Positions 25,124 through 34,194 of a stretch of 64,000 nucleotides of DNA are shown here, one piece after another. Location: contig JBCCIP010000014.1 in assembly GCA_039111475.1 (NCBI GenBank), positions 56,780 through 120,779 of the forward strand, written 5' to 3'. Under the pieces are notes generated by a model. That model did no database searches, had not been told where the DNA came from, and saw nothing but the letters and a program-made list of their open reading frames with translations. The first letter of the stretch is position 1; every line of letters begins with the position of its first letter. Position numbers and translations under genes: made by a program. This DNA is from JAUIET01 sp039111475 (GTDB taxonomy: Bacteria; Pseudomonadota; Gammaproteobacteria; Pseudomonadales; JAUIET01).

Positions 25124-27355
25124 ATGAATCTAGACCATATAACGGCGCAGTTAAATACAGAGCAAAAACAGGCGGTAACTGCCGATTCCCAAAATGTTCT
25201 GGTATTGGCAGGCGCAGGCAGCGGTAAAACGCGCGTGTTGGTACATCGCATTGCGTATTTGATCCAAGCCGCTGATTTTTCGCCACACAGCATTCTCGCG
25301 GTGACGTTTACCAACAAAGCCGCGAAGGAGATGCGCTATCGCATAGAGGAACTGCTGGCCACCCCTATCAGGGGAATGTGGGTGGGTACGTTTCATGGTT
25401 TGGCGCATCGCTTGTTAAAAGCGCATTGGCAAGAAGCCGGCTTACCGCAAAATTTTCAGATACTTGATTCAGACGATCAACTGCGAATTGTTAAACGCAC
25501 GTGCAAAAACCTTGACCTAGATGAAAGTAGGTGGCCACCAAAACAGGCGCAGTGGTGGATCAATGAGCAAAAAGACGAAGGTCGCCGAGCGGCGCATGTT
25601 AATGCCTCTGGCGATGTATTTCACGAGACGATGCTGCGTGTGTATCGCGGTTACGAAGAAGCCTGCGAGCGCGGTGGACTGGTGGATTTTGCCGAGTTGT
25701 TGTTGCGTGCTCACGAGCTATGGCTAAAGCAACCCGCCGTGTTGGAACACTATCAACGACGCTTCAAAGCAATTCTTATTGATGAATTTCAAGACACAAA
25801 CACTATTCAATACGCCTGGTTAAGAGTGCTTGCCGGCGACACCATTGCGGTAACCGCCGTTGGTGATGATGATCAGTCAATTTATGGCTGGCGTGGCGCA
25901 CGAATCGAGAATATTCAGCAGTTCACCGAAGACTTCAAGCATACAGACGTTGTTAGATTAGAGCAGAACTACCGCTCTACAGCAACGATTCTTAATGCAG
26001 CCAATGCGCTGATTGCGAATAATTCGGGCCGAATGGGCAAGAACCTGTGGACCGAAGGTGAAGAAGGCGAAGCGATAAGCTTGTACTCCGCGTTTAATGA
26101 ACTCGATGAAGCACGTTATATTGTCGAACGCATTGAGGGTATTCTTCAGCAAGGTAACAGACGGGATGAAATAGCCATCTTGTACCGCTCCAATGCACAG
26201 TCACGTGTGATTGAAGAAGGTTTGTTAAGGCAGTCCATTCCTTACCGAGTTTACGGTGGTCAGCGTTTTTACGATCGCCTGGAGATCAAAAACGCCTTGG
26301 CGTATATGCGCTTGATTGTCGCCCGGGGGTCAGACGCAGCATTTGAGCGCGTAGTGAATATTCCAACTCGCGGCATTGGAGGCAAAACACTGGATGAAGT
26401 GCGGCTGCTGGCGCGCGACCAACAGATATCACTCTGGGAAGCTAGCAAACTGATCATTGATGGCCAGCGTCTTACCGCACGCGCGTGCAACGCACTGTTG
26501 GGTTTTCTAAACCTTGTCGATGCCTTGGACAAAGGCTCTGACGACATGAATCTTGCTGAAGTGGCCGATCATATCTTGCAACACTCCGGCTTATTGGATT
26601 ACCACGGCAAGGAAAAAGGCGAGAAAGGCCAGGCCAGAGTTGAAAACCTGGAAGAACTTGTCAGTGCGTGTCGCGGTTTTGAACCGGATGATGAAGACTT
26701 GAGTCCTTTGCAGGAATTTCTTGACACGGCAGCCCTCGATTCCGGTGACGCGCAGGCGGATGAATTCGAAGACAGTATCCAGATGATGACTTTGCATTCA
26801 GCCAAGGGCCTGGAATTTCCTTATGTCTTTCTGACCGGCATGGAAGAAAACCTGTTTCCGCACCGAATGTCTATGGATCAGCCTGGTAGGTTAGAGGAAG
26901 AACGCAGGCTGTGTTATGTGGGGCTTACCCGCGCCATGCAAAAGCTGTTTCTAAGCTACGCAGAGGTCCGCAGATTGCATGGCAGTGACACGTTTAATAC
27001 GCAGTCTCGTTTTGTCCGAGAGATACCGGCCAGTCTGCTTCAGGAAGTCAGGCTAAAGTCAGAAGTTCAGCGGCCAGTTCACCATGGCTATTCTGAAAGC
27101 CGCCACTCCGGCTATGGTAAGGCTGGCTATAGCAATGGGAAGTCTTATCAGGGCAAGCTTGCCCAAGCTAATCAGGCCGAAGCCAATGCGGCGGTGGGTT
27201 TTCAGCTGGGTCAGCGCGTTATACACAAAGTGTTTGGTGAAGGCGTGGTATTAAATTATGAAGGGCAGGGCAGCAATGCCAGAGTAGAAGTTAATTTCGA
27301 CGGCGATGGTAGCAAGTGGCTGGTGGCCGCTTTAGCTAAGCTGGAAGCACTATAA
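25124..27355 (+). CDS. uvrD: DNA helicase II
   Basis: A 743-residue superfamily 1 helicase slightly longer than E. coli UvrD (720). Visible motifs are Q-motif L-N-x-E-Q-K-Q-A-V, Walker A G-A-G-S-G-K-T (30-36), T-F-T-N-K-A-A-K-E-M, D-E-F-Q-D-T-N, G-D-D-D-Q-S-I-Y-G-W-R-G, L-E-Q-N-Y-R-S, T-L-H-S-A-K-G-L-E-F and E-E-R-R-L-C-Y-V-G-L-T-R. A C-terminal Tudor-like region (G-Q-R-V-I-H-K-V-F-G-E-G-V-V) is also typical of UvrD and PcrA. It unwinds DNA 3'-5' in mismatch and nucleotide excision repair. Confidence 0.97.
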   Translation: MNLDHITAQLNTEQKQAVTADSQNVLVLAGAGSGKTRVLVHRIAYLIQAADFSPHSILAVTFTNKAAKEMRYRIEELLATPIRGMWVGTFHGLAHRLLKAHWQEAGLPQNFQILDSDDQLRIVKRTCKNLDLDESRWPPKQAQWWINEQKDEGRRAAHVNASGDVFHETMLRVYRGYEEACERGGLVDFAELLLRAHELWLKQPAVLEHYQRRFKAILIDEFQDTNTIQYAWLRVLAGDTIAVTAVGDDDQSIYGWRGARIENIQQFTEDFKHTDVVRLEQNYRSTATILNAANALIANNSGRMGKNLWTEGEEGEAISLYSAFNELDEARYIVERIEGILQQGNRRDEIAILYRSNAQSRVIEEGLLRQSIPYRVYGGQRFYDRLEIKNALAYMRLIVARGSDAAFERVVNIPTRGIGGKTLDEVRLLARDQQISLWEASKLIIDGQRLTARACNALLGFLNLVDALDKGSDDMNLAEVADHILQHSGLLDYHGKEKGEKGQARVENLEELVSACRGFEPDDEDLSPLQEFLDTAALDSGDAQADEFEDSIQMMTLHSAKGLEFPYVFLTGMEENLFPHRMSMDQPGRLEEERRLCYVGLTRAMQKLFLSYAEVRRLHGSDTFNTQSRFVREIPASLLQEVRLKSEVQRPVHHGYSESRHSGYGKAGYSNGKSYQGKLAQANQAEANAAVGFQLGQRVIHKVFGEGVVLNYEGQGSNARVEVNFDGDGSKWLVAALAKLEAL

Positions 27356-27376
27356 ACACATGGGAATGCAAAAACG

Positions 27377-28471
27377 ATGAAACAAATACGCGTATTGCTG
27401 TTGATGTTAGGCAGTTTGGCGTTGTTGGCTTGCGGAGCTGACCAGCAGGCGTCTAGCGCGACGAACAGCGCAGAACAACAGCACTATAAATGGAAGCTGG
27501 TAACCACCTGGCCTAAGAATTTTCCCGGTCTGGGTATGGCGCCTGAGCGTTTCGCCCAGCGAGTGGAGCTCATGAGTGGGGGTCGTTTAAAGATAAAGGT
27601 ATTTGGTGCCGGCGAGCTGGTGCCTGCGATGCAAGCCTTCGACGCAACGCAGCAGGGCACGGCAGAAATGAGTCACGGTGGCGCCTATTACTGGCGCGGC
27701 AAGGTAGCAACGTCACCCTTTTTTGCAGCTATTCCATTTGGTATGACCGCGCAAGAGATGAGTGCCTGGCTGCATTACGGCGGTGGATTGGAATTGTGGC
27801 GTGAAGCGTACCAGCCATTTGGTTTGATACCTCTCGCAGGAGGTAATACCGGCGTGCAAATGGCCGGTTGGTTTAACAAGGAAATAACATCGGTTGAGGA
27901 TCTTAAAGGTCTGAAAATGCGTATTCCCGGCCTGGGTGGCGAAGTGCTGAACAAGGTAGGGGGCGCATCGGTCAACCTGCCAGGTGGTGAGCTGTTTACC
28001 TCACTGCAGAACGGTGTGATAGATGCGACTGAATGGGTTGGACCCTACAACGATCTTGCGTTTGGTTTGCATAAAGCGGCGAAGTATTACTACTATCCTG
28101 GCTGGCAGGAGCCTGGCCCTAATCTTGAGTTCACCGTAAATAAAGCGGCGTGGGAGAGTTTGCCAGAAGATCTGCAGGCCATTATAGAATTTGCAGCTCG
28201 CAGTGTGCACCAGGACACGCTTGATGAATTCACGGCAAAAAACAACACGGCTCTAAAGACGCTGGTGGAAGAGCACGGTGTGCAATTGCGCCGCCTGCCT
28301 GACGAAGTGCTGCTCGCATTGCGTGATGCCTCCGCAGAAGTAACCACTGAGTTTGCTAACGCATCACCGTTTGCGAAAAAAGTCTACGAGTCGTGGAAAG
28401 CGTTCAAGGATGATGCCAATGCCTGGCATAAAATATCCGAGCAGGCGTACATCGACGCGCGCGACCTTTAG
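27377..28471 (+). CDS. TRAP transporter solute-binding protein (DctP/TakP-like), lipoprotein
   Basis: A 364-residue binding protein with lipobox L-L-A-C19. The mature part fits the DctP fold. W-K-L-V-T-T-W-P-K opens it, F-G-A-G-E-L-V-P follows, M-R-I-P-G-L-G-G-E-V comes near 180, then I-D-A-T-E-W-V-G-P and G-W-Q-E-P-G near 240. The W-V-G-P and G-W-Q-E-P-G segments resemble TakP-type 2-oxo-acid binders, so a 2-oxoacid or related carboxylate is a reasonable guess. Unusually it is not in line with the permease genes: it runs convergently to them, with a thioesterase gene in between. Confidence 0.9.
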   Translation: MKQIRVLLLMLGSLALLACGADQQASSATNSAEQQHYKWKLVTTWPKNFPGLGMAPERFAQRVELMSGGRLKIKVFGAGELVPAMQAFDATQQGTAEMSHGGAYYWRGKVATSPFFAAIPFGMTAQEMSAWLHYGGGLELWREAYQPFGLIPLAGGNTGVQMAGWFNKEITSVEDLKGLKMRIPGLGGEVLNKVGGASVNLPGGELFTSLQNGVIDATEWVGPYNDLAFGLHKAAKYYYYPGWQEPGPNLEFTVNKAAWESLPEDLQAIIEFAARSVHQDTLDEFTAKNNTALKTLVEEHGVQLRRLPDEVLLALRDASAEVTTEFANASPFAKKVYESWKAFKDDANAWHKISEQAYIDARDL

Positions 28472-28484
28472 CGTTTCTACGGAC

Positions 28485-28883
28485 CTATTTTGGGATTGCG
28501 CGGGTTCGACCGTTGTCATCAATGGCAACGAACACAAAAACGCCTTCGGTGACTTTGTGTAATTCAGTTTTACCTTGGTTAACAGCCCAAACTTCAACCT
28601 GAACGTGAATGGAGCTTCGCCCCGTGCGCACCAAGGTTGTGTAGCAGCTAACGACGGCGCCAACCTTCACCGGCACCATAAAGCTCATTTCATCAATCGC
28701 AACCGTTGCGACGCGACCGTGAGCAATGCGTTCAGCGCTGACCAAGCCGGCCAAATCCATCTGTGATACCAGCCAGCCACCAAAAATATCGCCGCTGGCG
28801 TTAGTATCCTTGGGCATTGCAACCGCTTGCAAGGTGAGTTCGCCTAACGGTGTTGGAGCTTCATCATCGGCAATGTCAGCCAT
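28485..28883 (-). CDS. Acyl-CoA thioesterase (YciA-like hotdog fold)
   Basis: A 132-residue single hotdog-domain protein from ATG 28883, which has AAGGA at ideal spacing. The N-A-S-G-D-I-F-G-G-W-L segment includes the catalytic Asp on the central helix, and A-I-D-E-M-S-F-M-V-P-V-K-V-G-A matches YciA thioesterases. It hydrolyses acyl-CoA to free acid and CoA; chain preference cannot be read. It follows the TRAP large permease stop by eight bases on the same strand, so co-expression with the carboxylate transporter is likely. Confidence 0.9.
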   Translation of the reverse strand: MADIADDEAPTPLGELTLQAVAMPKDTNASGDIFGGWLVSQMDLAGLVSAERIAHGRVATVAIDEMSFMVPVKVGAVVSCYTTLVRTGRSSIHVQVEVWAVNQGKTELHKVTEGVFVFVAIDDNGRTRAIPK

Positions 28884-28891
28884 AATTTTCC

Positions 28892-30265
28892 TTATTGATA
28901 AATGGTTTGTGGTAACCAGGTGGCCAGCTGTGGCCAAAACGCCAGTGCTACCAACATCAGGACCTGAATAATAATAAACGGTATCACACCGCGATACATT
29001 GCGCTGGTTTCAACGCTGTCAGGTGCTACCCCGCGTAAATAGAACAATGCAAATCCAAAAGGCGGAGTTAAAAACGATGTCTGTAGATTAATAGCGATCA
29101 TTACGCCAAGCCACACTGGGTCCAGGCCCATTGCTAGCAAAATGGGAGCGACGATTGGCACAACAACAAATGTGATTTCGATGAAATCCAGAATAAAACC
29201 CAGCAGGAATATCGCCAGCATCACTACCACGGTCGCACCCATCACACCGCCAGGCATTGCGTCAAAAAAGCCCTGAATTAACTCTTCGCCACCAAATCCT
29301 CGAAACACTAGCGAAAACACGGCCGCGCCGATCAAAATCATAAACACCATGCAGGTAACGTTCAGCGTGGAGCGCGCCACATCCGCCATTACCGAGCGAT
29401 TCAACGCGCCATGCATCCAGGCCAAAACCGTGGCACCCAGCGCGCCCACACCGGCCGCTTCGGTGGGTGTGGCAACACCAAAAAGAATAGAGCCCAGCAC
29501 CAGGCCAATCAGAAAAATGGGCGCTGCAATGCTGCGGAGTTTTTCAGCTGTGCTGGTATCGGGCAGTAATGACTTGTCAATCGCGGGCGCGTCTTCTGGT
29601 CGCAACCAGGCGTGAACCAACAAGTAGCTGATGTAGGCCAGTACCAATAACAGACCTGGAATCAAGGCGCCAACAAACAAATCGCCTACCGAAACTGTTT
29701 TGGGCGAAAAAATGCCCATGTCCAATTGCGCCTGCTGATACGAGCTGGACAAAATGTCGCCGAGTAAAACCAGCGCTATGGAAGGTGGGATAATCTGCCC
29801 AAGAGTGCCGGTTGCGCTGATAGTACCGGTGGCTAAAGCGGGCGAGTATCCCTGGCGCAGCATTGTGGGCAATGACAGCAAACCCATGGTTACAACCGTA
29901 GCGCCGACAATGCCGGTACTAGCCGCCAGCAATGCTCCGACCACAATGACCGATACACCCAAACCGCCGCGCATTTGTCCGAACACAGCGGCCATATTCT
30001 GCAGCAGTGCCTCGGCGACTTTGGATCTCTCCAGCATGATGCCCATCAATACAAACAGGGGCACGGCAATCAGCGTGACGTTATTAATGGTGCCAAAGAT
30101 ACGATTGGGCAGGGCGGCCAGAAAAGCCGCATCAAACACGCCACTGACCGCACCGACGGCGGCAAACAGCAGCGCCGTACCGGCCAGACTGAACGCCACC
30201 GGGTAACCGATGATCAGCACCAGGCAGATCACCACAAACATCAAAATAGGAATCAGCTCAACCAC
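28892..30265 (-). CDS. dctM: TRAP transporter large permease (DctM-like)
   Basis: A 457-residue inner-membrane protein with about twelve hydrophobic segments. Features include M-G-I-M-L-E-R-S near residue 75, a G-I-V-G-A-T-V-V-T-M stretch, and I-P-P-S-I-A-L-V-L-L-G near 160, all conserved in DctM proteins of the mannitol/chloroaromatic-annotated subgroup. It is the sodium-coupled transport subunit. The start overlaps the end of the small permease gene by eight bases, showing tight coupling. The length is slightly above the usual 425-440. Confidence 0.93.
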   Translation of the reverse strand: MVELIPILMFVVICLVLIIGYPVAFSLAGTALLFAAVGAVSGVFDAAFLAALPNRIFGTINNVTLIAVPLFVLMGIMLERSKVAEALLQNMAAVFGQMRGGLGVSVIVVGALLAASTGIVGATVVTMGLLSLPTMLRQGYSPALATGTISATGTLGQIIPPSIALVLLGDILSSSYQQAQLDMGIFSPKTVSVGDLFVGALIPGLLLVLAYISYLLVHAWLRPEDAPAIDKSLLPDTSTAEKLRSIAAPIFLIGLVLGSILFGVATPTEAAGVGALGATVLAWMHGALNRSVMADVARSTLNVTCMVFMILIGAAVFSLVFRGFGGEELIQGFFDAMPGGVMGATVVVMLAIFLLGFILDFIEITFVVVPIVAPILLAMGLDPVWLGVMIAINLQTSFLTPPFGFALFYLRGVAPDSVETSAMYRGVIPFIIIQVLMLVALAFWPQLATWLPQTIYQ

Positions 30266-30758
30266 GATTGCGCATCGCGAGCAGGTTTTTGACGACTTCG
30301 GCGATCGCCTGAATCAGCAACAGAATTGACATCATCGGTATCAGGCTCTTTAGCAGAAACACAGCCGGAATACCGTCTTTCTCTACCGATGTTTCCCTCA
30401 CGGTCCAGGCATTGCTCACATAATCCTGACTGGCGTACAGCAAATACAAGCACAAAGGCACCAGGAACAAAACAGTGCCGGTCAGGTCTACCAGAGCTTT
30501 TCGTCTGGTGCTGAAATTGCGGTACAGAATATCCACTCGCACATGCTCACCTTGTTGTAAGGTATAAGCAGCGCCTAGCATGAACACACAAGCGTGCAAA
30601 TAGGTCACGGACTCCTGCATGGCAATAATGCTGATCCCAAAACCATAGCGCAGCACAACCACCAGGCAGCTGATCAGCATCATGGCGTAGACCAGCCAGG
30701 CCAGTGCGCGCCCAGTGGCGGTACTGATGGCGTTGCAAAGTGTCGCAAGTGAGTTCAT
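30258..30758 (-). CDS. dctQ: TRAP transporter small permease (DctQ-like)
   Basis: A 166-residue membrane protein with four hydrophobic segments, typical of DctQ subunits; H-V-R-V-D-I-L-Y-R near residue 70 is the family's most recognisable element. It forms the membrane complex with DctM. It heads the minus-strand unit dctQ-dctM-thioesterase. A 72-base gap separates its start from the divergent yaaA gene, and promoters for both must lie there. Confidence 0.9.
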   Translation of the reverse strand: MNSLATLCNAISTATGRALAWLVYAMMLISCLVVVLRYGFGISIIAMQESVTYLHACVFMLGAAYTLQQGEHVRVDILYRNFSTRRKALVDLTGTVLFLVPLCLYLLYASQDYVSNAWTVRETSVEKDGIPAVFLLKSLIPMMSILLLIQAIAEVVKNLLAMRNRG

Positions 30759-30830
30759 ACGCGGCGGATTATACGGGCTTGTTGGTCTGCTACAATACGG
30801 CTTGTCTTTTGTTGGCAGTTTACGGAAATC

Positions 30831-31616
30831 ATGATTGTTATTTTGTCACCGGCTAAAACGCTCGATTTTGACAGCAAGCCGACCACTAAATCCCATAGCC
30901 AGCCAGAATTCCTGGAAGATTCTGCCGAGTTAATCCAGCAATTACAACGGTTGTCGCCCTCGGACATCTCTGGCTTGATGGGCATCAGCGACTCACTTGG
31001 CGAGCTGAACTTTGATCGCTATCAGCAATGGCAGGCACCGTTTACGCCTGCAAATGCGAAACAAGCTGCGTTAGCCTTCAAAGGAGACGTGTACACCGGC
31101 CTGGAGGCAGAGAGCTTCAATAGCGCTGATTTCAAGTTCGCTCAGAAGCACCTTCGAATACTGTCGGGCCTTTACGGAATCCTGAAGCCGCTGGATCTGA
31201 TGCAACCCTACAGGCTGGAAATGGGTATCAAGTTCGCCAATACTCGCGGCAAAAATTTGTATGAGTTTTGGGGTACACGCCTTACAGAGGAATTGAACGC
31301 TCAACTTAAGAAGAATAAGAGCGACGTGCTGGTCAACCTTGCCTCAAATGAATACTTCAAAGCAGTGAAGAAAAGAGACATCAACGTTGAGATAGTCAGC
31401 CCTGCGTTCAAAGACTACAAAAACGGCGAATACAGGATGATCAGTTTCTTCGCTAAAAAGGTGCGTGGGCAGATGGCGGCCTGGATTATCAAGAACAAAG
31501 TGAGGTCGGCCTCTGATTTGCTGGACTTTGCAGTAGACGGCTACAAGCTCAATAGGAAGCTGTCGTCGCCTGCGGTGCCCGTGTTTACGCGTAAGCAGCC
31601 GCCACCGGCTACATAA
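30831..31616 (+). CDS. yaaA: Peroxide stress protein YaaA
   Basis: A 261-residue protein with the family's characteristic start M-I-V-I-L-S-P-A-K-T-L-D-F and conserved R-Y-Q-Q-W, G-D-V-Y-x-G-L and N-L-A-S-N-E-Y segments. In E. coli YaaA is part of the OxyR response, limits free iron during hydrogen peroxide stress, and has DNA-binding ability. Length and sequence are standard. Its 3' end overlaps the convergent argS by eight bases. Confidence 0.95.
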   Translation: MIVILSPAKTLDFDSKPTTKSHSQPEFLEDSAELIQQLQRLSPSDISGLMGISDSLGELNFDRYQQWQAPFTPANAKQAALAFKGDVYTGLEAESFNSADFKFAQKHLRILSGLYGILKPLDLMQPYRLEMGIKFANTRGKNLYEFWGTRLTEELNAQLKKNKSDVLVNLASNEYFKAVKKRDINVEIVSPAFKDYKNGEYRMISFFAKKVRGQMAAWIIKNKVRSASDLLDFAVDGYKLNRKLSSPAVPVFTRKQPPPAT

Positions 31617-33333
31617 ACTCCATAACGTCAATGCCCAGCAGGTTCAGACCACGCTGCAATACCTGGCCGCTGAGTTCGCATAAAGCCAGGCGACTGGCCT
31701 GTGTGTCAGGGCTAACACCCTCTTTCAGAATCGGGCAGGCCTCGTAAAAGGTCATGAATGCGCTGGCCAGCTCGTACAGATAGGCACACAACACATGTGG
31801 GAGAGCATCAGCCGCTAACTGATCAATCGTTTCCGGAAACTGCAATAGCATTAGCGCAAGTTCACGCTCGCTATTTTCGGCAATACAGAGTGCATTGATA
31901 TCAGCTGACTCACAGTTGGCTTTGCGGAACACACTGCGTATGCGCGTATACGCGTATTGCAGGTAAGGTGCTGTATTACCCTCAAAGCTGAGCATAGCGT
32001 CCCAATCGAACACATAATCGTTGGTACGCGTGATACTTAAGTCCGCGTACTTGATCGCGCCGATACCGACCTTACGTGCTACTTCTTGACGCTGTTGTTC
32101 GCTGAGCTCACTGTCTCGCTGGCTTAACAACTCGGCCGCTCGTTCAATGGCTTCCGCCAGTAAGTCCGCCAGCTTAACGGTACCACCGCTGCGGGTTTTG
32201 AATGGCTTACCGTCCTTGCCCATCATTGTGCCAAACGCATGGTGCTCTAGACTCACGCCCTCAGGCACCAGATTAGCCTTGCGCCCGATCGCGAACAGCT
32301 GCTTCATGTGTAAAGACTGGCGCGCGTCGATAAAATACATCAGGCGCTTGGCGCCCAGCGTGTTGCAGCGAAAATCCAGTGCGGCAATATCGGTAGTGGC
32401 GTAGAGAAAACCGCCACCTGACTTTTGAACAATCACCACGCCGGGTTTGCCGTCTTTGTTGGCGAACTCTTCTAGAAACACTACCTTCGCGCCGTTATCG
32501 TTAACAGCAATTCCGCGTTGTTCCAGTTTGGCGACTGTATCGGCGAGCATGTCGTTATACGCGCTTTCGGGTTTAATGTGTTCCCGAGTAAGAGTTACGC
32601 CCAACTTGTCATAAATGTCTTGGCTATGATCAACGGATACATCAATGAACTTCTGCCACAGCGATACACAATGTTCATCTCCGGATTGCAATCGCACTAC
32701 ATAGTCTCGTGCCTTCGCAGCAAATTCAGGGTCATTATCAAAGTGGGTTTTGGAGCGCTGGTAAAACGTTTCCAGATCGCTAAGAACCATGTTCTCGGCG
32801 TCTTTAATACTTTCCAGTTCGGCAATCAACATTCCAAACTGGGTTCCCCAATCGCCCATGTGGTTTTGCCTAACGACGTCAAAGCCCTGGAACTCGAGAA
32901 CGCGTGCAAGCACATCACCAATGATGGTAGACCGTACATGGCCCACGTGCATTTCCTTGGCAAGGTTGGGCGCAGAATAATCCACAACAATCAGTTCAGA
33001 ACGAGAACCGGGCTCGGCCGCTTGAAGACTGGCGGGCACGCCAGCCAGCTGCGCATTCAGAAACGAAGGCTCTAGAAATATATTAATAAATCCAGGGCCA
33101 GCTACGTCGGTTTTACGCGCAATACCGTCAAGATCAAGTTGATCGATGACCTGTCCGGCGAGGTCGCGCGGCGCCGACTTCATTTTCTTTGCTGCACCCA
33201 TCATGCCATTGGCTTGAAAGTCACCAAAGCTTGCTTGCTTGCTGCGCGCGATCGCAGGCCCGCAGGCTGGATCAATGCCGGCTTTCAGCATTGCTTCGGC
33301 AAATTGCTGCTCAAGAATGGATTTGATGGACAT
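31609..33333 (-). CDS. argS: Arginine-tRNA ligase
   Basis: A 574-residue class I synthetase. The order is an N-terminal Arg-tRNA synthetase additional domain, the catalytic core with Y-S-A-P-N-L-A-K-E-M-H-V-G-H (the HIGH-type signature as H-V-G-H), M-M-G-K-D-G-K-P-F-K-T-R-S-G as the degenerate KMSKS region, and the C-terminal DALR anticodon-binding domain with Y-A-Y-T-R-I and L-C-A-Y-L-Y-E-L-A. It charges tRNA-Arg and needs the tRNA for activation. It is an essential single-copy type gene, divergent from plsC. Confidence 0.97.
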   Translation of the reverse strand: MSIKSILEQQFAEAMLKAGIDPACGPAIARSKQASFGDFQANGMMGAAKKMKSAPRDLAGQVIDQLDLDGIARKTDVAGPGFINIFLEPSFLNAQLAGVPASLQAAEPGSRSELIVVDYSAPNLAKEMHVGHVRSTIIGDVLARVLEFQGFDVVRQNHMGDWGTQFGMLIAELESIKDAENMVLSDLETFYQRSKTHFDNDPEFAAKARDYVVRLQSGDEHCVSLWQKFIDVSVDHSQDIYDKLGVTLTREHIKPESAYNDMLADTVAKLEQRGIAVNDNGAKVVFLEEFANKDGKPGVVIVQKSGGGFLYATTDIAALDFRCNTLGAKRLMYFIDARQSLHMKQLFAIGRKANLVPEGVSLEHHAFGTMMGKDGKPFKTRSGGTVKLADLLAEAIERAAELLSQRDSELSEQQRQEVARKVGIGAIKYADLSITRTNDYVFDWDAMLSFEGNTAPYLQYAYTRIRSVFRKANCESADINALCIAENSERELALMLLQFPETIDQLAADALPHVLCAYLYELASAFMTFYEACPILKEGVSPDTQASRLALCELSGQVLQRGLNLLGIDVMEFM

Positions 33334-33441
33334 GGACTACGCGCCGAATGGTAAGCACACAATTGTACCTAAGTGTGGTAATGCAGAGTATGGAATTTTT
33401 TCTGTGTGCATGGCACTCTTTCCATGGGACGGAAAAGCCAT

Positions 33442-34194
33442 ATGCAACGACAAAAAAATTGGCGCTATTATTTATTTCAGCCATATAAGTGGCTGGTGTT
33501 TGGGCCGGTGCTGGTGTTGTCCATGTTGTTGGCGGCGGTTTTCATTTTGTTGTTTTGTCGGTGGCTCCCGCGTTTTTGTAATCAAAAGGTTGCACCCGGC
33601 TGGTGCTCGCTCAACACAATGACAGCCCTGAGCAGTGTTGACGTTCGTGGCCGCCAGCGTATGGATCCGAATCAATCCTATATCATTGTTGCCAATCACC
33701 TCAGTCATTTCGATATTTTTCTGCTGTATGGCCGGCTTGGTCTGGATATTCGTTGGGTGATGAAGCAAGAGCTGCGTTCCTTGCCTTTCTTTGGTGTGGC
33801 CGCGGAAAAGCTGGGGCACATATATGTAGATCGAAGCGATCGCGCCAAAGCACACGCGCAACTTAAGGAGGCCCAGCAGAAGTTCACACCTGGTTCATCC
33901 ATCATATTCTTTCCTGAAGGTACGCGCGGTGAAGGTGGTGGTTTGTTGCCGTTTAAAAGTGGTGCATTTGTGATGGCCAAGCAAATGCAACTGCCGATTC
34001 TACCCGTAGTGCTGGCCGGTACTGATGCGGTAGCACCGGCTCGCAGTCTGGACTTGTACCCTGGCAAAACGGTGATGACTGTACTGGAACCGATTGCTCA
34101 AAACGATGTCATTGAGCTAAGCCACGAAGAACTTAAGGAGCGGGCCAGGAATGCAATTCAGACTGAGCAGAACAGCGGGCAAGACGGTGAGTAA
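33442..34194 (+). CDS. plsC: 1-acyl-sn-glycerol-3-phosphate acyltransferase family
   Basis: About 250 residues from ATG 33442; GTG 33406 and ATG 33424 are in-frame alternatives. It has an N-terminal membrane segment, the catalytic HX4D motif in N-H-L-S-H-F-D, and the substrate-binding F-F-P-E-G-T-R-G, which define the PlsC/LPLAT family. It transfers an acyl chain to lysophosphatidate or a related acceptor at the inner membrane. I cannot tell whether it is the main PlsC or a paralogue. The hydrolase gene downstream starts within or at its end. Confidence 0.88.
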   Translation: MQRQKNWRYYLFQPYKWLVFGPVLVLSMLLAAVFILLFCRWLPRFCNQKVAPGWCSLNTMTALSSVDVRGRQRMDPNQSYIIVANHLSHFDIFLLYGRLGLDIRWVMKQELRSLPFFGVAAEKLGHIYVDRSDRAKAHAQLKEAQQKFTPGSSIIFFPEGTRGEGGGLLPFKSGAFVMAKQMQLPILPVVLAGTDAVAPARSLDLYPGKTVMTVLEPIAQNDVIELSHEELKERARNAIQTEQNSGQDGE

